Below, piece by piece: positions 15,968-25,282 of a stretch of 64,000 nt of DNA (positions are counted from its first letter, which is position 1; every line of letters begins with the position of its first letter). A program made the translations under genes and the position numbers. Origin of the DNA: Streptomyces sp. NBC_00358. Its GTDB lineage: Bacteria; Actinomycetota; Actinomycetes; Streptomycetales; Streptomycetaceae. The DNA is taken from NCBI RefSeq assembly GCF_036099295.1, contig NZ_CP107976.1:4650001-4714000 (forward strand). The letters are read 5' to 3'. The notes beneath the pieces were generated by a model. The model was not told the DNA's origin and ran no database searches. It was given only the letters and a program-made list of their open reading frames with translations.

Positions 15968-16606
15968 TCAGTAGGCGACGGACATACGGCCGTGCGGGTG
16001 AATGGGCATCTCCAGTTGGTCGACGAAGGCCATCGCGTAGTCCTCGGCGCTGATCCGGCTCTGCCCGGACGCGTCGGTGAGCATGCGGTCGCCGCCGATC
16101 CTGAAGTCACCGGTGCGTTCACCGGGACCGATCTCGGCGGCGGGTGAGATGTAGGTCCAGTCGAGGTCGTCGACGTCGGCCCGCAGATAGGCGAGGGCGT
16201 CGCGGTGGGCCAGCGCCTCCGGAAGATAGGCCTCGGGGAAGTCGGGCTGGTCGCAGGCGGCCTCACCGGGCGCGACCTCCAGGGTGCCCGCGCCGCCGAC
16301 GATCACGAGCCGGTGCACCCCGGCCGTCCGTACGCCGTCCACCAGGGACTGGTTGAGGGCGAGGAAGGGTTCACGGGGGTCCGAGCCGTCCCGGGGCGGG
16401 ACGCAGGCCGACCCCACCGCGTCCGCGCCGGCCACCAGCTCGGCGACCTTCGCCGGGTCCGCGGCATCGGCCGCGGTCGCGGCGACCCCGGGGACCGGGG
16501 ACTGTCCGGACCGGCTGACGGCGACGACCTGGTGTCCGCGCGCCGAGGCCTCCGTGGCGATACGGCTGCCGACCATGCCGGTGGCACCAAAAAGTACGAG
16601 CTTCAT
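15968..16606 (-). CDS. NAD(P)-binding Rossmann protein (NmrA/atypical SDR-like)
   Basis: A 212-residue protein. It begins MKLVLFGATGMVGSRI with the glycine-rich dinucleotide-binding loop GATGMVG and includes HRLVIVGGAGTLEVAPG and a WTYISPAAEIGPGERTG block. This is the small YwnB/SDR_a5-type group (NAD(P)H-binding protein), often called NADH-flavin reductase-like. The canonical SDR YxxxK catalytic pair is absent, so a redox-sensing or reductase role without a known substrate is likely. GAGGTG precedes ATG 16606. It is followed after 30 bp by the PP2C phosphatase gene. Confidence 0.85.
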   Translation of the reverse strand: MKLVLFGATGMVGSRIATEASARGHQVVAVSRSGQSPVPGVAATAADAADPAKVAELVAGADAVGSACVPPRDGSDPREPFLALNQSLVDGVRTAGVHRLVIVGGAGTLEVAPGEAACDQPDFPEAYLPEALAHRDALAYLRADVDDLDWTYISPAAEIGPGERTGDFRIGGDRMLTDASGQSRISAEDYAMAFVDQLEMPIHPHGRMSVAY

Positions 16607-16762
16607 GCACCTCAGCGAAGCACGCGACCATGATCACCGCATCCCGGCGGCCCGCCGGAAGAGCGTTCCGCGGGGGTCCGATCGGGGTGCCGTCCCGAGT
16701 TGCCAGGGGCTGCGACGAGGTGTGACCTGGAAGGCGGGGGCGAGCAGAGAGGAGTCCTTCCC

Positions 16763-17197
16763 ATGGCTCAAGCCGCACCCGTGTCAGGGACACCACGTAC
16801 AACCGGATCGACCGACGTCTTCGGGGCACAGACCCACATGATCGCGAAGTGGGCCGTACCCGTCGCAGGCGGACTCGTCTACGGCTTCTGGGCCGCCAAC
16901 ATCAACCGGAACGCCGGCGCCGTCACGGGCTGGAACGTGCTGTTCGGCTTCGTGTGCGCCATCGCGTTCGCGGCGGCCTACATCGGCGTCCGGACGGTGG
17001 CGCCCACGCTGCGGCGCGAGATGCACGCGCTGGTGTGGGCGGTGTTCGCGGGCTGCGCGTTCGGCTTCCTGTACAGCCAGACCGACGCGACCGTCCTGCG
17101 GTCCGTGTTCATGTCGCTGCCGGTGGCCGTGGGTGTGTTCGCCGTGGCCTTCTACCGCTACTACACGCACGAGGACGCGGCGGGAAAGGCGAGCTGA
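16763..17197 (+). CDS. Small integral membrane protein, four predicted TM helices
   Basis: A 144-residue protein from ATG 16763, preceded by GAGAGGAG. After a polar N-terminus of about 25 residues there are four hydrophobic segments: AKWAVPVAGGLVYGFWAANI, WNVLFGFVCAIAFAAAYIGV, ALVWAVFAGCAFGFLYSQ and SVFMSLPVAVGVFAVAFYRY. A short charged tail follows. I recognise no characterised family; similar proteins occur widely in Streptomyces. Two strong hairpins follow the stop codon. Confidence 0.8.
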   Translation: MAQAAPVSGTPRTTGSTDVFGAQTHMIAKWAVPVAGGLVYGFWAANINRNAGAVTGWNVLFGFVCAIAFAAAYIGVRTVAPTLRREMHALVWAVFAGCAFGFLYSQTDATVLRSVFMSLPVAVGVFAVAFYRYYTHEDAAGKAS

Positions 17198-17216
17198 CAC
17201 CGTGTTCCGCCGTTCC

Positions 17217-17249
17217 GCCGTTCCGGCGTCGAGCCGACGCCGGAACGGC
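17217..17249 (+). terminator. Strong hairpin terminator
   Basis: A perfect 14-bp stem (17217-17230 with 17236-17249) and 5-base loop, 20 bp after the membrane protein stop. It is the first of two tandem hairpins and may serve both convergent genes. Confidence 0.75.
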
Positions 17250-17264
17250 ACACGGCACACAGCA

Positions 17265-17297
17265 CACGAGGCCCCGGCTGACCGCCGGGGCCTCGTG
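17265..17297. terminator. Second strong hairpin terminator, probably bidirectional
   Basis: CACGAGGCCCCGG pairs with CCGGGGCCTCGTG (17265-17277 with 17285-17297). It lies between the convergent membrane protein gene and the secreted SH3-like gene ending at 17318. Confidence 0.8.
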
Positions 17298-17317
17298 CGT
17301 CTCCCTCACTCACCTAC

Positions 17318-17875
17318 TCACCTGCCACCTGGGACCCAGTCCCAGGAGTTCGAGGAGGAGCCGGACACGGTCCAGCTCCACGAGCTGGAGACGGTGAAGG
17401 TCCAGGAGCCGGAGGCGGTCACGCTCCAGCCGGGGTCGTCGGCCGGATTGCGGTTGTTGTCCCAGTGCGCGTTGTGCCACACCCCGTCCTTCTGGTCGGG
17501 GCACGGGTCCGAGCAACCGGGCACCGAGTGGCCGCCGGTGTCGACGAAGGCCGCGCTGGCCCAGGCGTGGGCGCCGACGAGCCAGTACCAACTGGTGGTT
17601 CCGGACACGCTCTGCCCGCGTACCGCGCACTCGACGCGGTCCTGGCTGCCCGGTGAGAGCGAGCCGACGACGGGTGAACTCGTGCTGGGCTGAAGACGCA
17701 GGTTCAGTTCTCCACGGGAGACGACGGTGCCCCAGACGGGACTGCCGGAGCCGCCACCGTCGCCGGTGTGCGCCGACGGGACCGCCGCCATGGAGGTGCC
17801 GGCGGCCGCGACGGTCAGTACACCGCCGCTGAGCAGGGCCGCGGCGAGAGTCCGCAGGGCCGGGGTGGTGCGCAT
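17318..17875 (-). CDS. Secreted bacterial SH3-like protein with Ser/Trp-rich tail
   Basis: A 185-residue exported protein. The signal peptide (1-30) ends in TSMAA. A Gly/Ser linker is followed by an SH3b-like domain (about 48-110) with the typical VSRGELNLRLQPSTSSPVVG start. Cysteines occur as pairs (VECAV, PGCSDPCPD). The last 35 residues are almost entirely Ser/Thr/Trp/Gly in an alternating pattern (SGSWTFTVSSSWSWTVSGSS), an unusual aromatic beta-strand-like tail that could bind the cell surface. Function unknown; SH3b domains in such proteins often bind peptidoglycan. Confidence 0.82.
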   Translation of the reverse strand: MRTTPALRTLAAALLSGGVLTVAAAGTSMAAVPSAHTGDGGGSGSPVWGTVVSRGELNLRLQPSTSSPVVGSLSPGSQDRVECAVRGQSVSGTTSWYWLVGAHAWASAAFVDTGGHSVPGCSDPCPDQKDGVWHNAHWDNNRNPADDPGWSVTASGSWTFTVSSSWSWTVSGSSSNSWDWVPGGR

Positions 17876-18110
17876 ATCGGCCTCCTTTTTCCCCAGATCC
17901 AGGAAACACCCGTTCGGGTGAGGGCTCCACCGGAGCGGTCACAGGCCTTGGGGCCACTGGGACGCACGGGGGTGAGCGGCGCCCCCGGAGGGCCCCGGCA
18001 AGGACCGGCACGGGGGCACGGGCGGTCCCGCGCGCCCGGCGGCTCCCCGTTCGGCTTGCCGGCTGCGCCCATTTGCAGTCACCCCGGTCGCGGACGGCCG
18101 CCGGGGGGCC

Positions 18111-19025
18111 TTGCCTGAGGACGTGTCCCCTCGTGTCCGGAGCGCGCTGTCGGCCGTGCTGATCGTGCTCGCCTGCCTCCTCGCGCCGCTCGGCGCGCTG
18201 TCGACGTGGGCGATGTACGGGCTCGGCGATTCCGACCGGTACGAGGCCACCATGGCGCCGCTGGCCGCGGACGACGACATCCGCGACGCGATCACCGCCG
18301 GCGTCACCGACGACATCCTGCGCGAAGTCCACGTACGGCCAAGGCTCCAGGGGCCGGTGAACCACTTCGTGCGGGACGCCGTGCGCTCGTTCACCGGGAC
18401 CGAGGCGTACCGCACGGCGTGGGAGGCCGCCAACATGGCCGCGCACGACGCCGTGATGCGGGCGCTGCGCGAGGACCGCGAGGGTGCGGTGACCGTCGAC
18501 CTCGCGCCCGTCACCGAACAGGTCAAACGCCGACTGGCCGACGACCACATGCCGTTCGCCAACCGGATCCCCGTCGAGCACACCGAGATCACCGTGCTGG
18601 AGGCCGAGGACCTGGCCCGGCTCCGGAAGGGGTTCCACGTGCTCGAAGTCGCCGGTTTCTGGCTGCCGGTGGCGGCGGTCGTCTTCGCCGCGGCCGGGAT
18701 CGTCATCGCCGTGCGCCGCCGCCGGGCGGTCCTCGCGACGGGCCTCGGCACCGCGCTGGGCGCCGCGCTGCTCGGCGCCGCGATCACCGTCGGCCGCAGG
18801 CTCACCCTCGACGACCTGCCGCCCGACGTGTCCCGTATGGCCGCGGGCGCTGTGTACGACGCCCTCACCGAGACCCTCCGGTTCGTCAGCTGGCTGCTGC
18901 TGGCCGTGGGTCTGACGGTGGCGCTGACCTCCGCCCTGGCCGGCGCGTACACGCGCTACCGGCGGCGGACGGCCGAGACGCCCCTGCAGGCCCCCGCCGA
19001 ACAGTCGACGGGCGTCGGCGCCTGA
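18111..19025 (+). CDS. Integral membrane protein with large N-terminal extracytoplasmic loop
   Basis: A 304-residue protein. One N-terminal membrane helix (about 11-38) is followed by about 140 residues of likely extracytoplasmic loop (MAPLAADDDIRDAITAGVTD...). Three further helices lie around residues 175-205, 208-228 and 258-285. Similar proteins are common in Streptomyces without known function. The start is uncertain: TTG 18111 has GGGGGG just before it, and GTG 18123 is an alternative. 234 bp separate it from the divergent secreted protein gene; that gap holds no further gene that I can see. Confidence 0.78.
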   Translation: MPEDVSPRVRSALSAVLIVLACLLAPLGALSTWAMYGLGDSDRYEATMAPLAADDDIRDAITAGVTDDILREVHVRPRLQGPVNHFVRDAVRSFTGTEAYRTAWEAANMAAHDAVMRALREDREGAVTVDLAPVTEQVKRRLADDHMPFANRIPVEHTEITVLEAEDLARLRKGFHVLEVAGFWLPVAAVVFAAAGIVIAVRRRRAVLATGLGTALGAALLGAAITVGRRLTLDDLPPDVSRMAAGAVYDALTETLRFVSWLLLAVGLTVALTSALAGAYTRYRRRTAETPLQAPAEQSTGVGA

Positions 19026-19264
19026 CCACGCGCCGAGCCCACGGCCGGCCGGACCGCCCATCGGGCGGCCCTCCACCGCCGCGACCCGTCCTCGGGGGAG
19101 ACTCCGGCCATCCCACCAGGCATCCCACCGGGCATCCCACGCGGACGAGCGGAGTCGCCGCGGATCAACGGCGCCGACCACCGCGGGTGCCCCCGTCGTC
19201 GGCGCCACCCTCCACCGGCGGAACCGAACCGGGAGACACACCGGGAAACCGCCATACTTGCGGC

Positions 19265-21199
19265 ATGTCCCGCGAGTTCCCCATCGGCCTCACCCCTCCC
19301 GACTGGCTGGTCAGGAACCTCAAACCGCAACGGGCGCCCCTCAACCGGGCCGCCGCCGTCCGCGCAGCCGTCGCCCTGTCGCTCCCCCTCGCCGTCGGCC
19401 TCGCCTGCGGAGAACCCGCGTACGGCGCGCTGGCCTCCATGGGCGCGCTCTCCGGCGTCATCAGCGACACCGCCGACGCGTACCGCATGCGGATCTTCAA
19501 CATCGCCGTCCCGCAGTTCTTCGGCGCGATCGGCGTCACGATCGGCGCCGCGGTCTTCGGGCACGGCTGGGCCGCCGTCGCCACCCTGACCGGGGTCGCC
19601 CTGGTCTCCGGGATGATCTCGTCGATCGGTGCCGTCGCCTCCGTCACCGGACTGCTGCTGCTCCTCAACTGCGTGATCGGCGCCGGACTTCCGCTGCCCG
19701 GAGCCTGGTGGCTAGCCCCGCTGCTGATGTCCGGCGGCGGCCTCCTCGTCCTCGCGCTGACCCTGCTCGCCTGGCCGCTGCGCTCGGGCGTGCCGGAGCG
19801 GTCCTCCGTCGCGAGCACCTACCGCACGGTCGCGGACCTGCTCGCCGCGAGCGGCACCGAGGACTACGACCGTCTCCGCCTGGCCGTCACCCAGTCGCTG
19901 AACGAGTCGTACGACGTGGTGCTCGCCCGGCGCGTCTTCCACCACGGCCGCAGCCCCGACCTCGTCCGGCTGCTCGCCCAACTGAACGCCGTCACCCCCG
20001 TCGTCGAGGCCGCCCCCGCCGCGCACCAGCGGGGCACGCCGCTGCCCGCCGCGATCCCCGACGCCGTGCGCGGGCTCGCCGTGACCGTCGAGACCGGCGG
20101 CACCGGTCCCCCGGACCTGCGGCTGCCCGCCCCGGCCGACGAGACCGAGCGCGCCGTGGACCACGCGCTTCGGCACGCCGCCGGTGTCGTGACGGACCGG
20201 TCCCCGGACCCGCACACCCTCGACGACCGCCTCGGCCGGCCCGCCACGCTCCGCGTCCGCGCCGCCCGCGCCACCCGCAACGTCCTGCTGTCCGGGGCCT
20301 CCTGGCGCTACGGCACCCGCCTCGCCCTGTGCATCGGCCTGGGCCAGGTGCTGGTGTCGACCGTCGCGGTGCCGCGCTCGTACTGGGTCGCGCTCACCAT
20401 CACCTTCGTCATGAAGCCCGACTACGGCTCCGTGTTCTCCCGGGCACTGCTGCGCGCGCTCGGCACGGTCGCGGGCCTCGTGGTGGCGGCGGCCGTGCTG
20501 ACCGTGGTGCCGCGCGGCTGGTGGGACGTACCCGTGCTGATGGTCCTCGCCGCGCTCATCCCGGCCCTGACCCCCCGCGGCTACGGCTATCAGACCGCCG
20601 CCATCACCCCGGTGATCCTGCTGTTGTCCGACATCCTCAACCACCAGGGCACCGGGCTCATCGTCCCCCGCCTCGCCGACTCCCTCATCGGCTGCGCCAT
20701 CGCCCTGGTGGCCGGGTACCTCCTCTGGCCGGAGAGCTGGCACGCGCGAGTCGGCGACCGGCTCGCGGACGCGGTCGCCGACACCGCCGGATATGTCGAG
20801 CTGGCCTTCGGGGACGCCGCCGAGCCGGCGGCCCGCGCCCGCAGCAGGCGCCGTCTGTACCGCGACCTGTCCTCCATCCGTACGGAGTTCCAGCGCGCCC
20901 TGACCGAACCGCCCCCGAACGGGCGCCGGGCCGCCGCCTGGATGCCGCTCGTCGTGGCCGTCGAACGGATCGTGGACACGACGACCGCGGCCCGGGTCCA
21001 CGTCAAGCAGGGCGCGGCCGAGCCGTCAGCCGTCGAGATCTCCACCATCGCGCGCCAGTTGCGGGAGCTGTCCGAGGGGCTGCGCGGGACGGACGTGCTC
21101 GTCGCCGTCCGCACGGATCTCACCGGGCCCTCGGAGAGCGTGCTCGAACCGGTGCGGCAGGAGGTCGCGGCGGCCAGGGCGATCGCCTCGCCGCACTGA
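19265..21199 (+). CDS. FUSC-family (fusaric acid resistance-like) membrane protein
   Basis: A 644-residue protein with two hydrophobic blocks. The first (about 28-175, six helices) contains GEPAYGALASMGALSGVISD. A long cytoplasmic segment (180-330) follows. The second block (about 345-480) has RTAL-like SGASWRYGTRLALCIGLGQV, SYWVALTITFVMKPDYGSVF and TPRGYGYQTAAITPVILLLS. The motif WVALTxxxVMKPDYG is characteristic of FUSC/YccS-type putative efflux or aromatic-acid exporters. The cytoplasmic tail is helical. Start ATG 19265 lies 4 bases after the stretch CGGC with no strong ribosome-binding sequence. Substrate unknown. Confidence 0.88.
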   Translation: MSREFPIGLTPPDWLVRNLKPQRAPLNRAAAVRAAVALSLPLAVGLACGEPAYGALASMGALSGVISDTADAYRMRIFNIAVPQFFGAIGVTIGAAVFGHGWAAVATLTGVALVSGMISSIGAVASVTGLLLLLNCVIGAGLPLPGAWWLAPLLMSGGGLLVLALTLLAWPLRSGVPERSSVASTYRTVADLLAASGTEDYDRLRLAVTQSLNESYDVVLARRVFHHGRSPDLVRLLAQLNAVTPVVEAAPAAHQRGTPLPAAIPDAVRGLAVTVETGGTGPPDLRLPAPADETERAVDHALRHAAGVVTDRSPDPHTLDDRLGRPATLRVRAARATRNVLLSGASWRYGTRLALCIGLGQVLVSTVAVPRSYWVALTITFVMKPDYGSVFSRALLRALGTVAGLVVAAAVLTVVPRGWWDVPVLMVLAALIPALTPRGYGYQTAAITPVILLLSDILNHQGTGLIVPRLADSLIGCAIALVAGYLLWPESWHARVGDRLADAVADTAGYVELAFGDAAEPAARARSRRRLYRDLSSIRTEFQRALTEPPPNGRRAAAWMPLVVAVERIVDTTTAARVHVKQGAAEPSAVEISTIARQLRELSEGLRGTDVLVAVRTDLTGPSESVLEPVRQEVAAARAIASPH

Positions 21200-21505
21200 C
21201 CGGAACGGAGCGGCCGAAGCAGGCTCGGGGTGGGGCCTGAGCGGGGCCGGAGCCCGGGACACGCTTTACCCTCCCCTTGCCATCCGTTCACACAAGCGTG
21301 ACCCTGGGGAAGGGTGCTTGGCGGAAGCCAGAATTCCGACAAATCCCCATGACGGGAAAGTGAACCCCTGGGCGCCGCAAGGGGGTTGACGTGACGGTCT
21401 CCCGGTATGCCGCCCCTGCCGAAGATCACCATCTATGGCCGCTAACCTTACGTGTCCGTCCTGGCCAGGGATTGACGGGATCAACTCACGCGAAGGGTTG
21501 CGCAC
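21200..21505 (+). other. 306-bp upstream region of the VWA gene, no gene seen
   Basis: Lower GC than the flanks, with several possible promoter hexamers (for example TTGACG near 21386) but none with clear spacing. It probably contains the promoter and a leader for the VWA protein gene. No convincing small gene is present. Confidence 0.4.
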
Positions 21506-23194
21506 ATGGGCATTCTCACTCTCCTGCGGAATGCGTTCGGCCGCTCACGCAAGGGTCGTGACGCCGACGCGGAGACCTCGCGAGAGGCCACGTCGAACGC
21601 GACGGTCCCGGCTCCCGCCGCGGAGCCGACGATTTCCCCCGAGGCCGAGCCGGCCTCCACCCCCGTACCGGAGGCCGCGGCGACCGTCCCGGCCCCCGCG
21701 TCCGAGCCCACGCCCTCCGTGGTCGACGAGTTGGTGTCGGCCGCCTTCGACAACGTCACGGTACCGAAGCAGTCCACTTCCCCGTCCGCGGAAGAAACCC
21801 CCACCAACCCGGAGCCGGCCGTCGAGCCGACGCCAGCCGGCGAGGCCGAGGCCGCCGTCGAGCCCAGAGCCGAGGCCGAGCCGGTCGCCGAGGCGGAGCC
21901 GGTCGTCGAGACCGTGCCCGCCGTCGAGGCGGAAGCCGCTGTCGAGCCCGAGGCGGAGCCCGCCGTCGAGGCGGAGCCGGTCGTCGAGACCGAGCCCGCC
22001 GTCGAGGCGGAAGCCGCTGTTGAGCCCGAGGCGGAGCCCGTCGTCGAGGACGAGGCGGAGCCCGTTGCCGAGCCCGAGGCCGCCGCGGAGGCGGAGACGG
22101 TCGTCGAGACCGTGCCCGTCGTCGAGGCAGAGGCCGTTGCCGAGCCCGAGGCGGAGCCGGTCGTCGAGGTGGAGCCCGCCGTCGAGCCTGAGGCTGCCGC
22201 GGAGGCGGAGCCGGTCGTCGAGACTGTGCCCGCCGTCGAGGCGGAAGCCGCTGTCGAGCCCGAGGCGGAGCCCGTCGTCGAGGACGAGGCGGAGCCCGTT
22301 GCCGAGGAGGTCACCCCGGTGACCGAGCAGGTGGACGAGCCCGCGGTCGCCGACGGCGAGGACGCCCCGCAGGTCGAGCCCGCCGCCGACATCGAAAGCC
22401 GCACGGGTGGTGCGGGTGGGAACGACGACGCCGAAGGCGAAGCCGAGGCGGAGCCGGTCACGGCCGAGGCGGAGCCCGCCGCGGAGCCCGAGGCTGAAGC
22501 CGTGGCGGAGCCCGTCGCGGCGGCGCCGGGTGCGCCCGGCGTAACGGCGTCCGACGTCAAGGCGCAGGCCCCGGCCCTGGTCACGGCGTACCAGGAAGCG
22601 GCCACCGCGCTCCAGAAGCGGAACCTCACCGACACCCGCGCCAAGGTCTACCTCGTCCTCGACCGCTCGTCGTCCATGCGCGCCTACTACAAGGACGGCT
22701 CCGCCCAGGCCCTCGGCGAGCAGGCCCTCGCCCTCGCCGCCCACCTGGACCCGGAGGCGACCGTCCACGTCGTCTTCTTCTCCACCGAGCTGGACGGCAC
22801 CGGCGCCCTCACCCTGACCGAGTACGACAACAAGGTCGACGACCTGCACGCCGGCCTCGGCCGCATGGGCCGTACGAGCTACCACGCAGCCGTGGAGGAA
22901 GTCGTCACCCACCACCAGAAGTCGGGCGCCACCGTCCCGGCCCTGGTGATCTTCCAGACGGACGGCGCCCCGGACGCCAAGACCCCCGCCACCCAGTCCC
23001 TCACGGACGCGGCGAAGGACCACCCGGGCGTCTTCTTCTCCTTCGTGGCCTTCGGTGAGCACGACAACAAGGCCTTCGACTACCTCCGCAAGCTGAAGAC
23101 CGGGAACACGGCCTTCTTCCACGCGGGCCCGACCCCGCGCGAACTGACGGACGTCGAGGTCTACGACGGCGTGCTGGAGAACTGGCGCCCGTAG
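21506..23194 (+). CDS. VWA-domain protein (TerF-like) with long Glu/Ala/Val/Pro repeat region
   Basis: A 562-residue protein. A short basic N-terminus (MGILTLLRNAFGRSRKGR) is followed by about 330 residues of low-complexity acidic repeat built from EAEPVVE / PAVEAEAAVEPEAEP units. The C-terminal 200 residues are a von Willebrand A domain. It begins ALVTAYQEAATALQKRNL and has the MIDAS motif DRSSSMR (DxSxS), a conserved Thr in GRTSYHAAVE and the Asp in FQTDGAPD. This C-terminal domain matches the TerF/TerY group of stress and tellurium-resistance proteins. The acidic region may be an extended spacer or a metal or protein binding segment. It is preceded by GAAGGG before ATG 21506. Confidence 0.88.
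   Translation: MGILTLLRNAFGRSRKGRDADAETSREATSNATVPAPAAEPTISPEAEPASTPVPEAAATVPAPASEPTPSVVDELVSAAFDNVTVPKQSTSPSAEETPTNPEPAVEPTPAGEAEAAVEPRAEAEPVAEAEPVVETVPAVEAEAAVEPEAEPAVEAEPVVETEPAVEAEAAVEPEAEPVVEDEAEPVAEPEAAAEAETVVETVPVVEAEAVAEPEAEPVVEVEPAVEPEAAAEAEPVVETVPAVEAEAAVEPEAEPVVEDEAEPVAEEVTPVTEQVDEPAVADGEDAPQVEPAADIESRTGGAGGNDDAEGEAEAEPVTAEAEPAAEPEAEAVAEPVAAAPGAPGVTASDVKAQAPALVTAYQEAATALQKRNLTDTRAKVYLVLDRSSSMRAYYKDGSAQALGEQALALAAHLDPEATVHVVFFSTELDGTGALTLTEYDNKVDDLHAGLGRMGRTSYHAAVEEVVTHHQKSGATVPALVIFQTDGAPDAKTPATQSLTDAAKDHPGVFFSFVAFGEHDNKAFDYLRKLKTGNTAFFHAGPTPRELTDVEVYDGVLENWRP
21840..22310 (+). repeat. In-frame tandem repeats coding an acidic E/V/A/P region
   Basis: Imperfect units based on GAGGCGGAGCCSGTCGTCGA and related 30-60 bp blocks recur about ten times within the VWA gene. 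One longer block (EAEAAVEPEAEP followed by VVEDEAEPVAE) appears twice, ending near 22053 and 22303. Such an array is prone to length change by recombination without loss of frame. Confidence 0.8.
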
Positions 23195-23360
23195 TCCCCC
23201 GCGCACCGAACACCCCGGGCCGCCCCCTTCCCACGCCTTAAAACGGGAAGCGGGCGGCCCACCCATGTCGGCTACGATTTCAAGGTTCACCGGCGACGGC
23301 CCGCCCACCGGAAATCCGGCGCGATCGTCACCCCACGTAGCGACTTGGGAGCAGCCCGCG

Positions 23361-25085
23361 ATGGCTCGACACCTCATCACCAGCGCCCTTCCGTACATCA
23401 ACGGGATCAAGCACCTGGGCAACATGGTGGGGTCCATGCTCCCGGCGGACGTGTACTCCCGGTACCTCCGCCAGCGCGGCCACGACGTCCTGTACATCTG
23501 CGCGACGGACGAGCACGGCACGCCCGCCGAGCTGGCGGCCAAGGAGCGCGGTCTGCCGGTCGACGAGTTCTGCGCGCAGGCGCACGACGCGCAGAAGGCG
23601 GTGTACGACGGCTTCGAGCTGGCCTTCGACTACTTCGGCCGCAGCTCCAGCCCGGAGAACCGCGAGATCACCCAGCACTTCGCGCGCCGCCTGAACGAGA
23701 ACGGCTTCATCGAGGAGCGCGCGATCCGCCAGGTGTACTCGCCCACCGACGGCCGTTTCCTCCCGGACCGCTATGTCGAGGGCACCTGCCCGCACTGCGG
23801 TTACGACAAGGCCCGCGGCGACCAGTGCGAGAACTGCACCCGCGTGCTCGACCCCACGGACCTGATCAACCCGCGTTCGGCGATCTCGGGCTCGACGGAC
23901 CTGGAGGTCCGCGAGACGAAGCACCTCTTCCTCCTCCAGTCCAAGCTCCAGCACGAGGTCGAGGAGTGGGTGGCCCGGCACGAGTCGGAGTGGCCGCAGC
24001 TCGCCTCCTCCATCGCCCGCAAGTGGCTGACCGAGGGCCTGCACGACCGCGCGATCACCCGTGACCTGGACTGGGGCGTCCCGGTCCCGTCCGACACCTG
24101 GCCGGAGCTGGCGGCGGAGGGCAAGGTCTTCTACGTCTGGTTCGACGCCCCGATCGAGTACATCGGCGCGACGAAGGAGTGGTCCGACCAGGACACCGAT
24201 CACCGCGACTGGAAGTCCTGGTGGTACGACGCGGACTCCGGCGAGAACCCGGTCCGCTACACGCAGTTCATGGCGAAGGACAACGTGCCCTTCCACACCG
24301 TGATGTTCCCGGCCACCGAGCTGGGCGTGCGCGAGCCGTGGAAGAAGGTCGACTACGTCAAGGCCTTCAACTGGCTGACGTACTACGGCGGGAAGTTCTC
24401 CACGTCCCAGAAGCGCGGCGTCTTCACCGACCACGCCCTGGACATCCTGCCCGCCGACTACTGGCGCTACTTCCTCATCGCCAACGCCCCCGAGTCGGAC
24501 GACTCGTCGTTCACCTGGGAGCACTTCACGACCACGGTCAACAAGGACCTGGCCGACACCCTCGGCAACTTCGTCAACCGCGTCCTGTCCTTCTCCAAGA
24601 AGCGCTTCGGCGAAGAGGTCCCGGCGGGCTCGGAAGCCGGCGAGGCCGAGGCGAAGCTGGGCGTGGAGATCGCGGGCCTGCTCGCGGAGTACGAGACCCA
24701 GATGGAGGCCCTCCAGTTCCGCAAGGCCGCCGCCGCGCTGCGCGCCCTGTGGTCCGCGGGCAACTCCTACCTGGAGGAGAAGGCCCCCTGGCTGGAGATC
24801 AAGACCAGCCCCGAGGGCGCGGCGCTGACGCTCCGTACGGCGATGAACCTGATCCACCTCTACTCGGTGGTCTCGGAGCCCTTCATCCCGGCGTCCGCCC
24901 GCGCGATGCGCTCGGCCTTCGCCCTCGCGGACGACACGGCGGTCTGGGTGACGCCGGACGAGGCCCGCGCCCTGGCCTTCGTCCCCTCCGGCACCCCCTT
25001 CACGGTTCCCCCGGTCCTCTTCGCCAAGATCACGGACGAGGACCTGGCCTCGTACAAGGAGCGCTTCGGCGGCGCTCCGGAGTAG
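23361..25085 (+). CDS. metG: Methionyl-tRNA synthetase
   Basis: A 574-residue class I aminoacyl-tRNA synthetase charging tRNA-Met. It starts MARHLITSALPYINGIKHLG, with the HIGH-type motif as HLGN. The zinc knuckle CPHCGYDK...CENC lies near residues 140-160. The KMSKS loop appears as KFSTSQKRGV, the variant seen in actinobacterial enzymes. The FDAPIEYIG block is the methionine-binding region and the C-terminal anticodon-binding helical domain is complete. There is no C-terminal tRNA-binding extension, so length is normal for this subgroup. ATG 23361 is the start, since the frame upstream lacks homology. A strong terminator follows the stop. Confidence 0.97.
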   Translation: MARHLITSALPYINGIKHLGNMVGSMLPADVYSRYLRQRGHDVLYICATDEHGTPAELAAKERGLPVDEFCAQAHDAQKAVYDGFELAFDYFGRSSSPENREITQHFARRLNENGFIEERAIRQVYSPTDGRFLPDRYVEGTCPHCGYDKARGDQCENCTRVLDPTDLINPRSAISGSTDLEVRETKHLFLLQSKLQHEVEEWVARHESEWPQLASSIARKWLTEGLHDRAITRDLDWGVPVPSDTWPELAAEGKVFYVWFDAPIEYIGATKEWSDQDTDHRDWKSWWYDADSGENPVRYTQFMAKDNVPFHTVMFPATELGVREPWKKVDYVKAFNWLTYYGGKFSTSQKRGVFTDHALDILPADYWRYFLIANAPESDDSSFTWEHFTTTVNKDLADTLGNFVNRVLSFSKKRFGEEVPAGSEAGEAEAKLGVEIAGLLAEYETQMEALQFRKAAAALRALWSAGNSYLEEKAPWLEIKTSPEGAALTLRTAMNLIHLYSVVSEPFIPASARAMRSAFALADDTAVWVTPDEARALAFVPSGTPFTVPPVLFAKITDEDLASYKERFGGAPE

Positions 25086-25102
25086 CCACGACCGCTCGAC
25101 GG

Positions 25103-25131
25103 GAGCCCGGGAACGATCCGTTCCCGGGCTC
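25103..25131 (+). terminator. Rho-independent-like terminator after metG
   Basis: A perfect 13-bp stem (GAGCCCGGGAACG with CGTTCCCGGGCTC) with a 3-base loop, 17 bp after the stop, followed by TTCG. Confidence 0.85.
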
Positions 25132-25282
25132 TTCGCGTGCCACGGATCTCCCGCGGCCGTCCGGTGAACATCACCCCACCAGCGGCTTTACCGTACCCTG
25201 ACCATCGGACCGACCGTCACCTCCTGTTAGCATCCGCGCACTTGTACGAGGGCGGGGGCTCTCGTGGGGAGGGACAGTTCGC

